DNA from: Kocuria palustris
GTDB lineage: Bacteria > Actinomycetota > Actinomycetes > Actinomycetales > Micrococcaceae
NCBI RefSeq assembly: GCF_007666205.1
Contig: NZ_VDOR01000007.1
Span: 80,111 to 144,110, forward strand
Length of the DNA stretch: 64,000 bases
Reading direction: 5' to 3'
In this document: positions 29,845 to 39,069 of the stretch, piece after piece
How positions within the stretch are numbered: position 1 is the stretch's first letter
How the letters are laid out: each line of letters opens with the position of its first letter
Notes under the pieces: generated by a model
What the model was told of the DNA's origin: nothing
What the model saw: only the letters and a program-made list of their open reading frames with translations
The model's database searches: none
Translations under genes and position numbers: made by a program

Positions 29845-30705
29845 ATGAGCGATGACCTCCCGACCCGTCAGCAGCCCGAGCCGCGCGGCAGGGCCAAGCC
29901 GCGGAAGCCGCAGATCGACCTGACCGTCGTCGAGCGCCTCGAGCTGTCCCCCTCGATGGTCCGCATCATCGCCTCGATCGCGGATCCGGAGTCGTTCCAG
30001 GACATCGAGCCGCCGGAGAAGTACGTCAAGCTCGTCTTCTTCGACCCGTCGCTCGAGCTCGGCGACCATCCGGACTACTGGCAGCTGCGCGAGACCCTGC
30101 CGCCCGAGCAGCAGCCGATCACCCGGCACATGACCCTGCGCCGGGTCGATCTCCAGGCCGGTCGCGTCTGGATCGACGTGGCCCTGCACGGCGACTCCGG
30201 GCATGCAGGCCCGTGGGCCGCCCGCGCCCGGCCCGGCGACACGATCGTGGCCGTGGGCCCCGGCGGCAAGTGGATCCCGGATCCGGAGGCCTCCTGGAGC
30301 CTGCTCCTGGGCGATGAGGCGGCGATCCCGGCCGTGCTGGCCAATGTCGAGGCGCTGCCCGACGACGCGCGCGGCGAGATCGTCCTGGAGGTCGAGGACG
30401 ACGAGCACCACCTGGCCGTCGGCGTCCCTGCCGGCTGGAGCCTGCGCTGGGCCCACCGCAGCGAGGCCGCCGAGGGGACCTCCGCCCTGGTCGAGGCCGC
30501 GCGCGAGGCCGCGTGGCCCGACTCGGCCGAGGGCGTGCAGGTCTTCGCCCACGGCGAGCGCGAGGTCATGAAGGCCCTGCGCCCGCTGCTCTACGAGGAG
30601 CACGGCCTGGAGCGCTCGCAGGTCTCGCTGTCCGGCTACTGGGCGCGCGGCCGGGACGAGGACGCCTTCCAGGCCGAGAAGAAGACGCCGATCGGGAAGG
30701 TCTGA
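29845..30705 (+). CDS. Siderophore-interacting protein (FAD/NAD(P)H ferric-siderophore reductase)
   Basis: A 286-aa flavoprotein of the SIP/ViuB family, which releases iron from imported siderophores by reduction in the cytosol. The FAD region includes YVKLVFFDP and RHMTLRRVDLQAGRVWIDVALHGD with GHAGPWAARARPGD; the NAD(P)H-binding part has LLLGDEAAIPAVLANVE and ends with SGYWARGRDEDAF, a signature of the family. TAGGCT seven bases before ATG 29845 suggests leaderless expression. Five bases separate it from ung. Confidence 0.9.
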   Translation: MSDDLPTRQQPEPRGRAKPRKPQIDLTVVERLELSPSMVRIIASIADPESFQDIEPPEKYVKLVFFDPSLELGDHPDYWQLRETLPPEQQPITRHMTLRRVDLQAGRVWIDVALHGDSGHAGPWAARARPGDTIVAVGPGGKWIPDPEASWSLLLGDEAAIPAVLANVEALPDDARGEIVLEVEDDEHHLAVGVPAGWSLRWAHRSEAAEGTSALVEAAREAAWPDSAEGVQVFAHGEREVMKALRPLLYEEHGLERSQVSLSGYWARGRDEDAFQAEKKTPIGKV

Positions 30706-30725
30706 TCCCAGGACCGCCCCGGCAG

Positions 30726-30762
30726 GACGGCCGCGCACCTGCTCGACAGGTGCGCGGCCGTC
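30726..30762. terminator. Perfect 16-bp bidirectional terminator
   Basis: GACGGCCGCGCACCTG (30726-30741) pairs fully with CAGGTGCGCGGCCGTC (30747-30762) around loop CTCGA, between the convergent SIP and ThrE-type genes. Confidence 0.85.
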
Positions 30763-30804
30763 GTCGTCGGAGCCCGCGGGCGGGAGCGGCCCGGGCCGGC
30801 CGCC

Positions 30805-32769
30805 TCAGCGCCGCCGGTTCCGGCGCATGCCGATCCGGGCCTCCTCGGAGCGCACGAGCGGGCGCATCAGCAGCTGCCCCAGCACGAGCCCGGCGGCCAT
30901 CGACAGGATCGTCGTCATGGCCGTGACGAGGGAGGTCATGCCGTAGCCCGTGGTCTCCGTCTCGATGGTGATCGCGTACATGCCGCGGAAGATCGACAGC
31001 CCGGGCAGCAGGAAGGTCATGCCCGGCACCGCGAGCACGAGCGACGGGATCCGGTGACGGCCCGCGATGTAGGCGGCCACCACGCCGGTCACGGTCGCGC
31101 CCACGACCGTCTGGAGCCGGGCGTCCAGGCCGATCGCGCCCACCAGGTGGAAGCCGAGCAGCCCGCCCAGCCCGGAGAGCATCGCCGGCACCAGGTGCCG
31201 GGCCGAGGACTGGAGGCTGATCGCGATCAGCCCGGCGGCGAAGGTCATGGCGATGATGTTGACGTGGGCCGCCGCGGGGACGAACTGCGACTGGGAGACG
31301 TCCAGGCCGCCCTCCCCGAGCAGCCCCATGACCGAGATGCCGGCGTAGATCCCGGCCACGATGCCCGCGAAGGCCATGCCCGTGGAGATCGCCCGGCCCG
31401 CCGCGGTCACGGGGAAGCCGGAGATCGCATCGTGCATGGTCGACATGAACCGCGTCGTGGGCATGAGCATGATCAGGCCTGCGGCGATCACCTTGGGCGG
31501 CGACATCTCGATCCCGACGCGGGGGCCCACGAGCGCCATGACCGTGATGACGAAGGCCGAGACGACCATGGTGAAGAACTCGGGGACGCGGCGCCGACCC
31601 ATCTGCGCGCCGATCCACCCCACGAGCAGGGCGGAGACGCCCGAGATCGTGGCGCCGGTCAGACCGCCCCCGACGCCGAGGGTGATCGCGAAGGCCGCGC
31701 CCATCGTCGCCAGCGAGACGACCCAGTTCGGGAACGGCTTGGGGCGGGAGTTGATGGCCTCGAGCCGGTCCCGCGCCTCGGCCCGCGACATCCCGCCGCG
31801 GCTGATCTCCGTGACCAGGCGGTGCGTGTCGGCCAGGCCCGAGTAGTTGTCCGAGGACGAGCGCACGACCCGCATGACGGTGTGGCTCGTGGTGTCGGCG
31901 TCGTTGAAGACGTCCTCGCGGGTCCGCGAGCGCGCGAGCTCGGAGGTGTCGGCCACGTAGTTGATCGTCACCGACTGATTGGTGATGTCGACCTCGATGT
32001 TCTCCACGCCGTAGGTCGCGCACACCGCCACCACGGCGTTCTCGACGTCCAGGGCATCGGCGCCGTAGTGGAACATCGTCTCGGCCAGGCGCAGCGCGAA
32101 GTTCAGGGTCCGACGGGCCTCCCGGTCGTCGGAGTCGCCGTAGCGGCGCAGCCCCGCGAAGGGGCTGGCGGTCAGCCGCTCGACCATGGGCATCGCGGCG
32201 GTCATGCCGGCGTCGCGGTGCATGATCGAGTGCAGCACCCGGCGCGTGCGCCTCGACGCGGTCGCGGCCGTCGACCTCGAGTCAGAGGACGGATAGGCCG
32301 CCGGCTGCATCTGGGTGGCCGGGTGCGCGCCCGCCTCCGCCCCTGCGGTGTCCGGCAGCATGGACGTGTCGGGGCGCGAGACCGGGCCCGTGGCATCCGG
32401 CGACGGGCGTCGGCGGCTCGAGGACGTGATGGGAGCGGTCTGGGCCGGCGACTCGCGCCGGCGCCGGTCGCGCTCGATCGCCTCGGTCGTGAGCACCGGC
32501 AGGGAGCCGGCCACGGGCGGCACCACGTCGCCGAGCTGCCCCTCGGCCAGCGACTGGGCCCGCTGCGCCTGGGCCTCGGTCGGATGGGTGGGGACCAGCG
32601 CGTCCTCGTCGAGCCACTGGGCCAGGCGCAGCTCGGCATCCGGGCCGAAGGGGTCCGACGAGATCTCCTCCTCGTCCTCCCACCCGGAGCTCGGATAGGC
32701 CCCGGGGGGCGCGGCCGTGCCGAAGGGGTGCACGGGCTGCAGGGGCCCGGTCATCGTGGCTGGGGACAC
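30805..32769 (-). CDS. Threonine/serine exporter family protein (ThrE type)
   Basis: A 654-aa membrane protein with both halves of the ThrE exporter fused. The first 200 residues are cytosolic and disordered (Pro/Ser/Arg-rich). Residues about 220-380 form the soluble ThrE domain (RLAETMFHYGADALDVENAV, TINYVAD), followed by about ten transmembrane helices. Family members export threonine, serine or small peptides. I used the GTG start (32767-32769), nine bases after GGAGGA. The C-terminus is basic (RRNRRR). Confidence 0.88.
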   Translation of the reverse strand: MSPATMTGPLQPVHPFGTAAPPGAYPSSGWEDEEEISSDPFGPDAELRLAQWLDEDALVPTHPTEAQAQRAQSLAEGQLGDVVPPVAGSLPVLTTEAIERDRRRRESPAQTAPITSSSRRRPSPDATGPVSRPDTSMLPDTAGAEAGAHPATQMQPAAYPSSDSRSTAATASRRTRRVLHSIMHRDAGMTAAMPMVERLTASPFAGLRRYGDSDDREARRTLNFALRLAETMFHYGADALDVENAVVAVCATYGVENIEVDITNQSVTINYVADTSELARSRTREDVFNDADTTSHTVMRVVRSSSDNYSGLADTHRLVTEISRGGMSRAEARDRLEAINSRPKPFPNWVVSLATMGAAFAITLGVGGGLTGATISGVSALLVGWIGAQMGRRRVPEFFTMVVSAFVITVMALVGPRVGIEMSPPKVIAAGLIMLMPTTRFMSTMHDAISGFPVTAAGRAISTGMAFAGIVAGIYAGISVMGLLGEGGLDVSQSQFVPAAAHVNIIAMTFAAGLIAISLQSSARHLVPAMLSGLGGLLGFHLVGAIGLDARLQTVVGATVTGVVAAYIAGRHRIPSLVLAVPGMTFLLPGLSIFRGMYAITIETETTGYGMTSLVTAMTTILSMAAGLVLGQLLMRPLVRSEEARIGMRRNRRR

Positions 32770-32902
32770 CGCGGATGCTCCTCCATGCTGTGATCCGACA
32801 GTCTGCGGCCGGGGCGGCGGGGGCCGTCCCGGCGGCGGCGCGGTGCGGCGCAGCGCGCCGCGATCGCTCAGCGGGCCGGGGCGTCCACGGCCCGGCGGCG
32901 GC

Positions 32903-33985
32903 TCAGTAGAACGGCTCGCTCCGGGAGCGGACCCACAGCTGGCGCAGGACCTTCTCCACGGCCTCGTCCCAGATCCGCGCGCGCCGCGGGGAGAGCCGCT
33001 GGTCCCACACGCCCGTGTAGTCGATCACGGACCTGGTGAACGACGTCTTGAACATGCCCAGTCCGTGGAACGGGTGCTCCTTGTCCTTGAGGCGGTCCTT
33101 CGGCGGGGTGCCCACGAAGTCGTAGTCGACGATCCCGTGGTCCCTCATCAGATCCGTCAGGGCGGTCCACTGGACCAGGTGCGAGTCGCCGTACTGCTTC
33201 CGCCGCGGCAGCGAGCCGCCGTCCTTGTAGAACCCGTGGCGGCCGTAGGCGACCACGTAGGCGCCCACGGACGGCGCGTCGTCCTCGTAGGCGAAGTAGA
33301 GGCGGCCCTGCCCGACCCGGTCGAAGTTCAGCCAGAAGCGGCGGTAGTACTCGTACGGGCGCAGCGTCACCCCCGCATTGCCCTGCCCGATGGTCTGCAT
33401 CAGCCCGTACATGGCCTTCATGGTGGCCTCGGTGACGGGGACGCGCTCGACGCGGGCCTCTTCGCGGATCGCGCGGCGCACCGCGTTGCGGCCCCGGGAG
33501 TGCAGCGCCTTGAAGACCTCGTCCTCGCTGCGATCGGTGTCGAGCACGGCGGTCGAGTCGTTGGACTGGATCGGGAAGGAGCGGACCAGACCTGCCGCCT
33601 CGAGCGTGCTCGTCAGCTCCGCCGAGTCCTCCAGGACCGGCTCCATCTTGACCAGGAAGACCCCCAGCCGCTCGCGCTCCACGAGCTCCTGCGTGGCCCG
33701 GGAGAACCCCACGAGGTCATCGCCGTGCTCGACCGAGGGCCCCTTGGGCATGTACCAGAGCCGGCCCAGCCCGGGCACGGACTTCTCGAGGGCCAGCGTG
33801 AAGACGGGCTGCGAGCCGTCCTGCGGCTCGTGGACCAGGTGCACCGGCTTCCAGCCGTGGTGCTTCTTGACGTCGGCGTACGAAGCCGCCTGCAGCAGAT
33901 CGCCGCCGCGGGGGTCGGCCTGGACGTGGTCGTCCCAGTCAACGGTCTCCTGGGTCGTGGCGAAGCGTCCGGTGAAGGCGCGCAC
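32903..33985 (-). CDS. FemAB-type aminoacyltransferase (peptidoglycan interpeptide bridge), copy 1
   Basis: A 360-aa member of the FemAB/FemX family, cytosolic enzymes that add amino acids from aminoacyl-tRNA to the lysine of lipid II. Two GNAT-like halves are visible; conserved pieces include GRLWYMPKGP, KMEPVL, FKALHSRGRNAVRRA and DYDFVGTPPKDRL with FKTSF near the end. Its closest relative in the window is the next gene upstream, of similar length and motif order. Several Micrococcaceae have L-Ala or mixed bridges, so paired enzymes fit; the specific residue added is unknown. Confidence 0.88.
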   Translation of the reverse strand: MRAFTGRFATTQETVDWDDHVQADPRGGDLLQAASYADVKKHHGWKPVHLVHEPQDGSQPVFTLALEKSVPGLGRLWYMPKGPSVEHGDDLVGFSRATQELVERERLGVFLVKMEPVLEDSAELTSTLEAAGLVRSFPIQSNDSTAVLDTDRSEDEVFKALHSRGRNAVRRAIREEARVERVPVTEATMKAMYGLMQTIGQGNAGVTLRPYEYYRRFWLNFDRVGQGRLYFAYEDDAPSVGAYVVAYGRHGFYKDGGSLPRRKQYGDSHLVQWTALTDLMRDHGIVDYDFVGTPPKDRLKDKEHPFHGLGMFKTSFTRSVIDYTGVWDQRLSPRRARIWDEAVEKVLRQLWVRSRSEPFY

Positions 33986-34076
33986 AGCTCTCCCTTCTCG
34001 GGGTTCGGGCCCGGGATCCTGTCCCGGGTTCGGTCGACGGCGCGCGGCGCCCCGGCCGGTGCCGGGGCGGGCCGCG

Positions 34077-35225
34077 TCAGTACCAGTTCTCGCCGGTGCG
34101 CTTGAGGTGCACCCGCAGGACCGCGCCCTCGAGACCGGCGGTCCAGGCCTTGTGCTTGGCGGGGCTCAGGGGCAGGTCCCAGCAGCCGACGAAGTCCGTG
34201 ACCTCGTCGCTGAAGCCCGTCTTGAACTGGCCCACGCCGTGCAGCGGGTGGTCCTCGTCCTTGAGCCGGTCCGAGGGCGGCGTCGAGCACAGGTCGTACT
34301 CGCTCGCCCCGTGCTCCTTGAGCCAGCGGATCGCCTCGACGACGTTCAGCGCCGGGACGCCGCGCACCGGCTGGCGGCGCATCGAGGCCGCGTCCTTGCG
34401 CGAGCCCTTGGTCCCCAGCAGCATCACGAAGTCGCAGCACACGACCTTGCGCGGGGCGGTCTCGTCGTCGGGATCCGGCACGGAGCCGAAGACGAAGCAG
34501 CCCTGCCCGGCCTCGGCGTGCTTCTTCCACATCGAGGTGTAGTACTCGCGGCTGCGCAGCCCGAAGCGGCCCTGGGCGGTCTCCTCGAACAGGTCCAGGA
34601 AGACCTCGCAGTTCGCATCGTCGACCGGGACGACCTCGCTGACCGCGCCCTTGCGGGCCTTGCGGATGTTGTAGCGGGTGTTGCGGTGGAACGACGCCTC
34701 GATCTGCTCGAGGTCCGGGGCGATGTCGAGGATCACGGTCGAGCCGTTGGGCTGGACGTTCCACGTCTCCTCGAGCCCCGCCTGGGTCAGCCCGGCGCGC
34801 GCGCCCGGCGAGTCGAGCAGCTCCGGCTCGATCTTCAGCACGAACGCGCCGCGGCTGCGGGCCAGCTCGCCGATCGCGTGGGCGGCCCGTGCGGTGTCGG
34901 CCACCGTGGTGGTGCCGGGGCCCTTGGGCGCGTACCAGACCGAGCCGAAGCCGGGCACCGAGCGCGTGAGCACCGTGACCGCGATCTGCTCGCCGTCCAG
35001 ATCGACGACGACGTGCACGGGGTCCCAGCCGTGCTCCGCCTTGTGCGCGGCGAAGGCCGGGCCCTGGAAGACGTTGCCGCCGTCCGGGTTCCCGACGATG
35101 CGCCGCGACCACTCCTGGGGCGTCGCCTCGACGACGCGCGCGGTAGCGCCCTCCGCACCGGATCGTCCGGGGAGGGCGCGTCCGCTCGTCCCGGGGAGGA
35201 CGCGCGGGATCTTCGGCAAGGGCAT
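34077..35225 (-). CDS. FemAB-type aminoacyltransferase (peptidoglycan interpeptide bridge), copy 2
   Basis: A 382-aa paralogue of the preceding FemAB-family enzyme, 91 bp upstream of it on the same strand. Shared motif order: GSVWYAPKGPG, KIEPEL, FHRNTRYNIRKARKG, YDLCSTPPSDRLKDEDHP and FKTGFSDEV. FemX-type enzymes act in order on the growing bridge, so this copy may add the first residue and its neighbour later ones, or the reverse. ATG 35223-35225 (MPLPKIPRVLPG) was chosen; a TACGGT -10 candidate lies about 40 bp upstream. Confidence 0.88.
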   Translation of the reverse strand: MPLPKIPRVLPGTSGRALPGRSGAEGATARVVEATPQEWSRRIVGNPDGGNVFQGPAFAAHKAEHGWDPVHVVVDLDGEQIAVTVLTRSVPGFGSVWYAPKGPGTTTVADTARAAHAIGELARSRGAFVLKIEPELLDSPGARAGLTQAGLEETWNVQPNGSTVILDIAPDLEQIEASFHRNTRYNIRKARKGAVSEVVPVDDANCEVFLDLFEETAQGRFGLRSREYYTSMWKKHAEAGQGCFVFGSVPDPDDETAPRKVVCCDFVMLLGTKGSRKDAASMRRQPVRGVPALNVVEAIRWLKEHGASEYDLCSTPPSDRLKDEDHPLHGVGQFKTGFSDEVTDFVGCWDLPLSPAKHKAWTAGLEGAVLRVHLKRTGENWY

Positions 35226-35371
35226 GGAGGACCGCCTCGGCTCGGTGACAGTGTGCTGGCCTCCACCGTACCGGGTGATCGCCCGCCGCTCGCGGGAGCC
35301 CGCCCTCACAGAGGCCTCATCGGCAGCTCCTAGCGTGGGTGTCCGTCTTCTGAACAGGAGGTGAGCAGACG

Positions 35372-36175
35372 ATGAAGGACACGGTTGGAGGAGCCATGAG
35401 CATCGCCAAGCAGGAGAGGACCTCCTCCGGACGCGGCGGGCGCCCGGGGGCCAGGGATCGCGCGCCGGAGCTGCGGAGGCTGCGCTGGCAGCGGCCCCTG
35501 GCGGCGGCGGTCGCGCTCAACCTCGCGGTCGTCGCCCTCTCGCTGCTCATGCCGATCGTCCTCGGGCTGGCCTGGGACGACTGGCAGCACCCGGTGCGCC
35601 GGTGGTTCGACGTCGGCAGCGAGGGGAACCTGCCGACCTGGTGGAACACGGCGCTGCTCATCGCGGCGGCCGTGCTCGGCGCCGGGGTCGCCGTCCTGCA
35701 CCGCAGCACCGGGGCCTCCGGCTGGCCCGCCTGGAGCGCCCTGGCCGCGCTCGCGGCGCTGCTGAGCCTGGACGAGGCCGCCGGCCTGCACGAGCGCCTG
35801 CGCTTCCTCGCGGACGCGATCGCGCCCCGGCACGGCTTCACCTACGCCTGGCTGGCCGTGGGCATCCCCCTCGGGATCGCTGTCCTGGCCGCGGCGATCC
35901 TGCTCGGGCGACGGATCGGGCCGACCTCGCGGCGCCTGTTCGTGCTCGGGCTCGCGGTGCTGCTCGCGGGCGCCGTCGGGCTCGAGACGGCCAACGACCT
36001 GCTCGTGAGCGCCCGCGGCGGCGAGCTGCCGGCGGGCGGCTCCCCGGCCTTCCACGTCGTCTACCACCTGGAGGAGCTGCTCGAGCTGCTCGGGTCCTCG
36101 CTGCTCATGGCCGCGCCCCTCGCGTCGCTGCGCATCGGCGCCTCCGGCGGCCGGATCGTCCTGCGCACCCGCTGA
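35372..36175 (+). CDS. Polytopic membrane protein of unknown function
   Basis: A 267-aa protein with about five or six helices (roughly 46-70, 88-108, 115-133, 155-178, 188-208, 240-258). Conserved-looking acidic/His motifs lie at helix edges: LSLDEAAGLHERL and YHLEELLELLGSSLLMAAPL. This pattern of Glu and His in membrane helices recalls hydrolase-like membrane families, but I do not recognise one. The ATG has the strongest ribosome site in the window (AGGAGGTGA, 7 nt spacing). Divergent from the FemAB genes. Confidence 0.75.
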   Translation: MKDTVGGAMSIAKQERTSSGRGGRPGARDRAPELRRLRWQRPLAAAVALNLAVVALSLLMPIVLGLAWDDWQHPVRRWFDVGSEGNLPTWWNTALLIAAAVLGAGVAVLHRSTGASGWPAWSALAALAALLSLDEAAGLHERLRFLADAIAPRHGFTYAWLAVGIPLGIAVLAAAILLGRRIGPTSRRLFVLGLAVLLAGAVGLETANDLLVSARGGELPAGGSPAFHVVYHLEELLELLGSSLLMAAPLASLRIGASGGRIVLRTR

Positions 36176-36196
36176 GACCCCGCGGCGGCCCCGCGC

Positions 36197-36985
36197 TCAG
36201 GCGATGAGGACCTCCACGCCGGCGCGCTCGAGAGCCCGACCGAGCCCGGCGGGCGGGGCGATGTCGGTGATCATGACGTCGACCTCGGAGAGGTGGGCGT
36301 AGCGGGAGAACATCTCGTGCCCGTGCTTCTCCGCATCGCAGACCACGACGACCCGGCGGGCCGCCCCCGTGATCGCCGCCTTCACGGCCGCCTCGGGCGC
36401 GTGCGGGGTCGAGAACCCGAATCCCTCGGAGACCCCCGAGCACCCCAGGAACGCGATGTCCACGCGGTGCCCGGCGTAGTGCTGCGCGGTGCGCGCCCCG
36501 GCGGCGGCCCAGGTGAGCTTGCGCACCGCCCCGCCGACCAGATCGAGCTCGATGTCGGGGTGATCCGCGAGCCGCCCCGCGGCATGCAGCGCATGGGTCA
36601 GGACATGCAGCGGCTGCTCCGGATCGGGAGCGCGCCAGGCGGCGAGCTCGTCGGCCACCGCCTCGACGGTGGTGCCCGCGTCCAGGGCGACGGAGACGGC
36701 CCCTTCGGATTCGAGCAGGCGCACGGCACGAGCGGCGATGCGGCGCTTGGCCGGGGACTTGACGGCCTCCCGGCCCGTCAGCGACTGCTCGACCGAGCCG
36801 GGGCGCTCGAGCGACACGGCCCCGCCGTGGACCCGGCGCAGCCGGCCGGCGGCCTCGAGAGCGGCCAGGTCGCGGCGCACCGTCTCCATGGTGACCTCGA
36901 AGCGCCGCGACAGGTCCGCGCCGCTGACCCGCCGGGCCTCGGCCACCAGCTGCGCGATCTCCGCCTGCCGCTCCTGTGCGAACAT
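36197..36985 (-). CDS. DeoR/GlpR-family transcriptional regulator
   Basis: A 262-aa repressor with an N-terminal winged helix (MFAQERQAEIAQLV; VTMETVRRDLAALEAAGRLRRVHGGA, about 1-57) and a DeoR effector domain (about 75-250) with LDAGTTVEAVADEL and GCSGVSEGFGFST, which bind sugar phosphates in relatives. No sugar operon is next to it, so its target is not evident; the ABC exporter upstream is divergent. ATG has AGGAGG ten bases upstream. Confidence 0.88.
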   Translation of the reverse strand: MFAQERQAEIAQLVAEARRVSGADLSRRFEVTMETVRRDLAALEAAGRLRRVHGGAVSLERPGSVEQSLTGREAVKSPAKRRIAARAVRLLESEGAVSVALDAGTTVEAVADELAAWRAPDPEQPLHVLTHALHAAGRLADHPDIELDLVGGAVRKLTWAAAGARTAQHYAGHRVDIAFLGCSGVSEGFGFSTPHAPEAAVKAAITGAARRVVVVCDAEKHGHEMFSRYAHLSEVDVMITDIAPPAGLGRALERAGVEVLIA

Positions 36986-37308
36986 GTGCCGCTGCCTCCT
37001 GAGGCGCTCGGTTCCCCGCCGGTCCGTCGAGGGCGGCCCCGCCTCGGGCCGCGCCGTCCGGCGGGCGGCGCGGCGGGCCCGTCGGCCGCCCTGCTCCTGG
37101 CCCCCGACACTAGTCCTTCCGGGTCTATCCTGGTCCGGGCCGGGTTCGCCCCTGTCGCCGCGCCCGTCTCCGCCCCGCCCAGCTCCGGCACGAGCCGCTG
37201 CTCCGGCACCCGCCCATGCTCCGGCCGCCGCCTCCGATCCGGGGGCCGCCGAGCCCGACGTGCTCCGCGCACCGCACCCGGCGTCCGCCGCCGCGCCCTG
37301 GAGGCCCC
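36986..37308. promoter_or_regulatory. Divergent intergenic region between the DeoR gene and the ABC exporter operon
   Basis: This 323-bp gap has no supported gene. A TAGTGT box on the minus strand (37107-37112) and a TATCCT box on the plus strand (37126-37131) are candidate -10 elements for the two divergent genes. The 170-bp exporter leader repeats GCTCCGGC three times but shows no known riboswitch. Confidence 0.4.
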
Positions 37309-39069
37309 ATGCTGCTCCGCATCATCCGCGTCTACGCGGGCCGCTACCCCGGCTGGATCCTGGCGGTGGTGGTCCTGCAGCTCATCGCCGCCATGACCAT
37401 CCTGTTCCTGCCGGCGCTCAACGCGCGCATCATCGACGACGGCGTGGCCCAGGGCCGCACCGGGGTCATCGGCGCCACGGGGCTGGTCATGCTGGGCGTG
37501 ACGCTGCTGCAGGCCCTCTCGGCGGTGGCCGCGGTCTACTGCGGGGCCCGCGTGGCCATGGGCGCCGGCCGCGATCTGCGCCGCGACGTCCAGCGCCGGG
37601 TCGCCCGGTTCTCGGGCCGGGAGATGGACCGCTTCGGCACCCCGTCGCTGATCACCCGCGGCACCAACGACGTCCAGCAGGTCCAGATGCTCATCCTCAT
37701 GGGCCTGACGCTGATGATCACGGCTCCGCTGATGAGCATCGGCGGGCTCGTCATGGCGCTGCGCACCGACCCGGGGCTGTCCTGGCTGGTCTGGGTCTCG
37801 ATCCCCCTGCTGATCGTGCTGATCCTGCTGATCATGCGGCGGCTCATGCCGCTGTTCCGGGCCATGCAGGGCAGGATCGACGACATCAACGGGGTGCTGC
37901 GCGAGCAGGTCGTCGGCATGCGCGTGGTGCGCGCGTTCGTGCGGGAGGACCACGAGCGGACCCGCTTCGCCGGCGTCAACGACGACCTCTCCGACATCTC
38001 GCTGCGCATCGGGCAGCTGTTCGTGCTGATGTTCCCCCTGATCATGATGGTCCTGCACCTGGCGACCGCGGCGGTGCTGTGGTTCGGCGGGCACCGCGTG
38101 GACCAGGGCCTGCTCGAGGTCGGGCAGATGACCGCCTTCACGCAGTACCTCCTGCAGATCCTCATGGCCCTGATGATGGGCGTGTTCATGCTCATGATGG
38201 TTCCGCGCGCGCTGGTCAGCGCCGAGCGCATCGGCGAGGTCCTCGACGCGGAGTCGACGCTGGTCGAGCCCCGGGATCCGCAGCTGCCGCAGCGGCTCGA
38301 GGGCGTCGTCGAGTTCCGGGACGTGACCTACTCGTACCCGGGGGCCGAGGCCCCGGTCCTGCAGGGCATCAGCTTCACCGCCCGCCCCGGCACCATGACC
38401 GCGATCATCGGTTCGACGGGAGCCGGCAAGACCACCCTGGCCCACCTGATCCCGCGCCTGGACGACCCCACGCACGGCCAGGTGCTGCTCGACGGCGTCG
38501 AGACCTCCCGCATGGCCCGCTCCGAGATCGTGCGCCGGGTCGCGCTGGTGCCCCAGAAGCCCTACCTGTTCTCCGGGACCATCGCCTCCAACCTGCGCTT
38601 CGGACGCCCGGGAGCCACCGACGAGCAGCTGTGGGAGGCCCTCGAGACCGCCCAGGCCGCGGACTTCGTGCGGCGGATGCCCGATCAGCTCGGGACGAGC
38701 GTCTCGCAGGGCGGCACGACGGTCTCCGGCGGCCAGCGCCAGCGGCTGTCGATCGCCCGGGCGCTCGTCGCGGACCCGGTCGTGCACATCTTCGACGACT
38801 CCTTCTCCGCCCTCGACGTCACGACCGACGCCGCCCTGCGCGCCGCCCTGCGCCCCGTCACCCGGCACGTGACCCAGATCGTCGTGGCCCAGCGCGTGGC
38901 CACCGTCCTGGACGCGGATCAGATCCTGGTCCTCGACGACGGGCGCATCACCGCGCGCGGCACCCATGCCGAGCTGCTCGAGTCCTCCCCCACCTACCGC
39001 GAGATCGTGGACTCGCAGCTCTCCCCCGAGGACCCCTCGGCCGACACGGAAGCGGAGGCCTCCCGATGA
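37309..39069 (+). CDS. ABC exporter half-transporter with degenerate ATP site
   Basis: A 586-aa fusion of a six-helix membrane domain (about 1-310) and an ATPase domain. The ATPase has Walker A GSTGAGKTT and an intact signature SGGQRQRLS, but Walker B reads HIFDDSFSALD, so the catalytic Glu is Ser, and the switch-loop position reads VVAQRVATV, Gln in place of His. This is the hallmark of the inactive-site half of a heterodimeric exporter such as TmrAB or TM287/288. ATG 37309 begins MLLRIIRVYAGRYPGW. The partner gene overlaps its stop by ATGA. Confidence 0.9.
   Translation: MLLRIIRVYAGRYPGWILAVVVLQLIAAMTILFLPALNARIIDDGVAQGRTGVIGATGLVMLGVTLLQALSAVAAVYCGARVAMGAGRDLRRDVQRRVARFSGREMDRFGTPSLITRGTNDVQQVQMLILMGLTLMITAPLMSIGGLVMALRTDPGLSWLVWVSIPLLIVLILLIMRRLMPLFRAMQGRIDDINGVLREQVVGMRVVRAFVREDHERTRFAGVNDDLSDISLRIGQLFVLMFPLIMMVLHLATAAVLWFGGHRVDQGLLEVGQMTAFTQYLLQILMALMMGVFMLMMVPRALVSAERIGEVLDAESTLVEPRDPQLPQRLEGVVEFRDVTYSYPGAEAPVLQGISFTARPGTMTAIIGSTGAGKTTLAHLIPRLDDPTHGQVLLDGVETSRMARSEIVRRVALVPQKPYLFSGTIASNLRFGRPGATDEQLWEALETAQAADFVRRMPDQLGTSVSQGGTTVSGGQRQRLSIARALVADPVVHIFDDSFSALDVTTDAALRAALRPVTRHVTQIVVAQRVATVLDADQILVLDDGRITARGTHAELLESSPTYREIVDSQLSPEDPSADTEAEASR

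Noticed and set aside
29800..29845. IdeR iron box before the siderophore-interacting protein gene
   Set aside because: No sequence resembling TTAGGTTAGGCTAACCTAA is present; only a -10-like TAGGCT.
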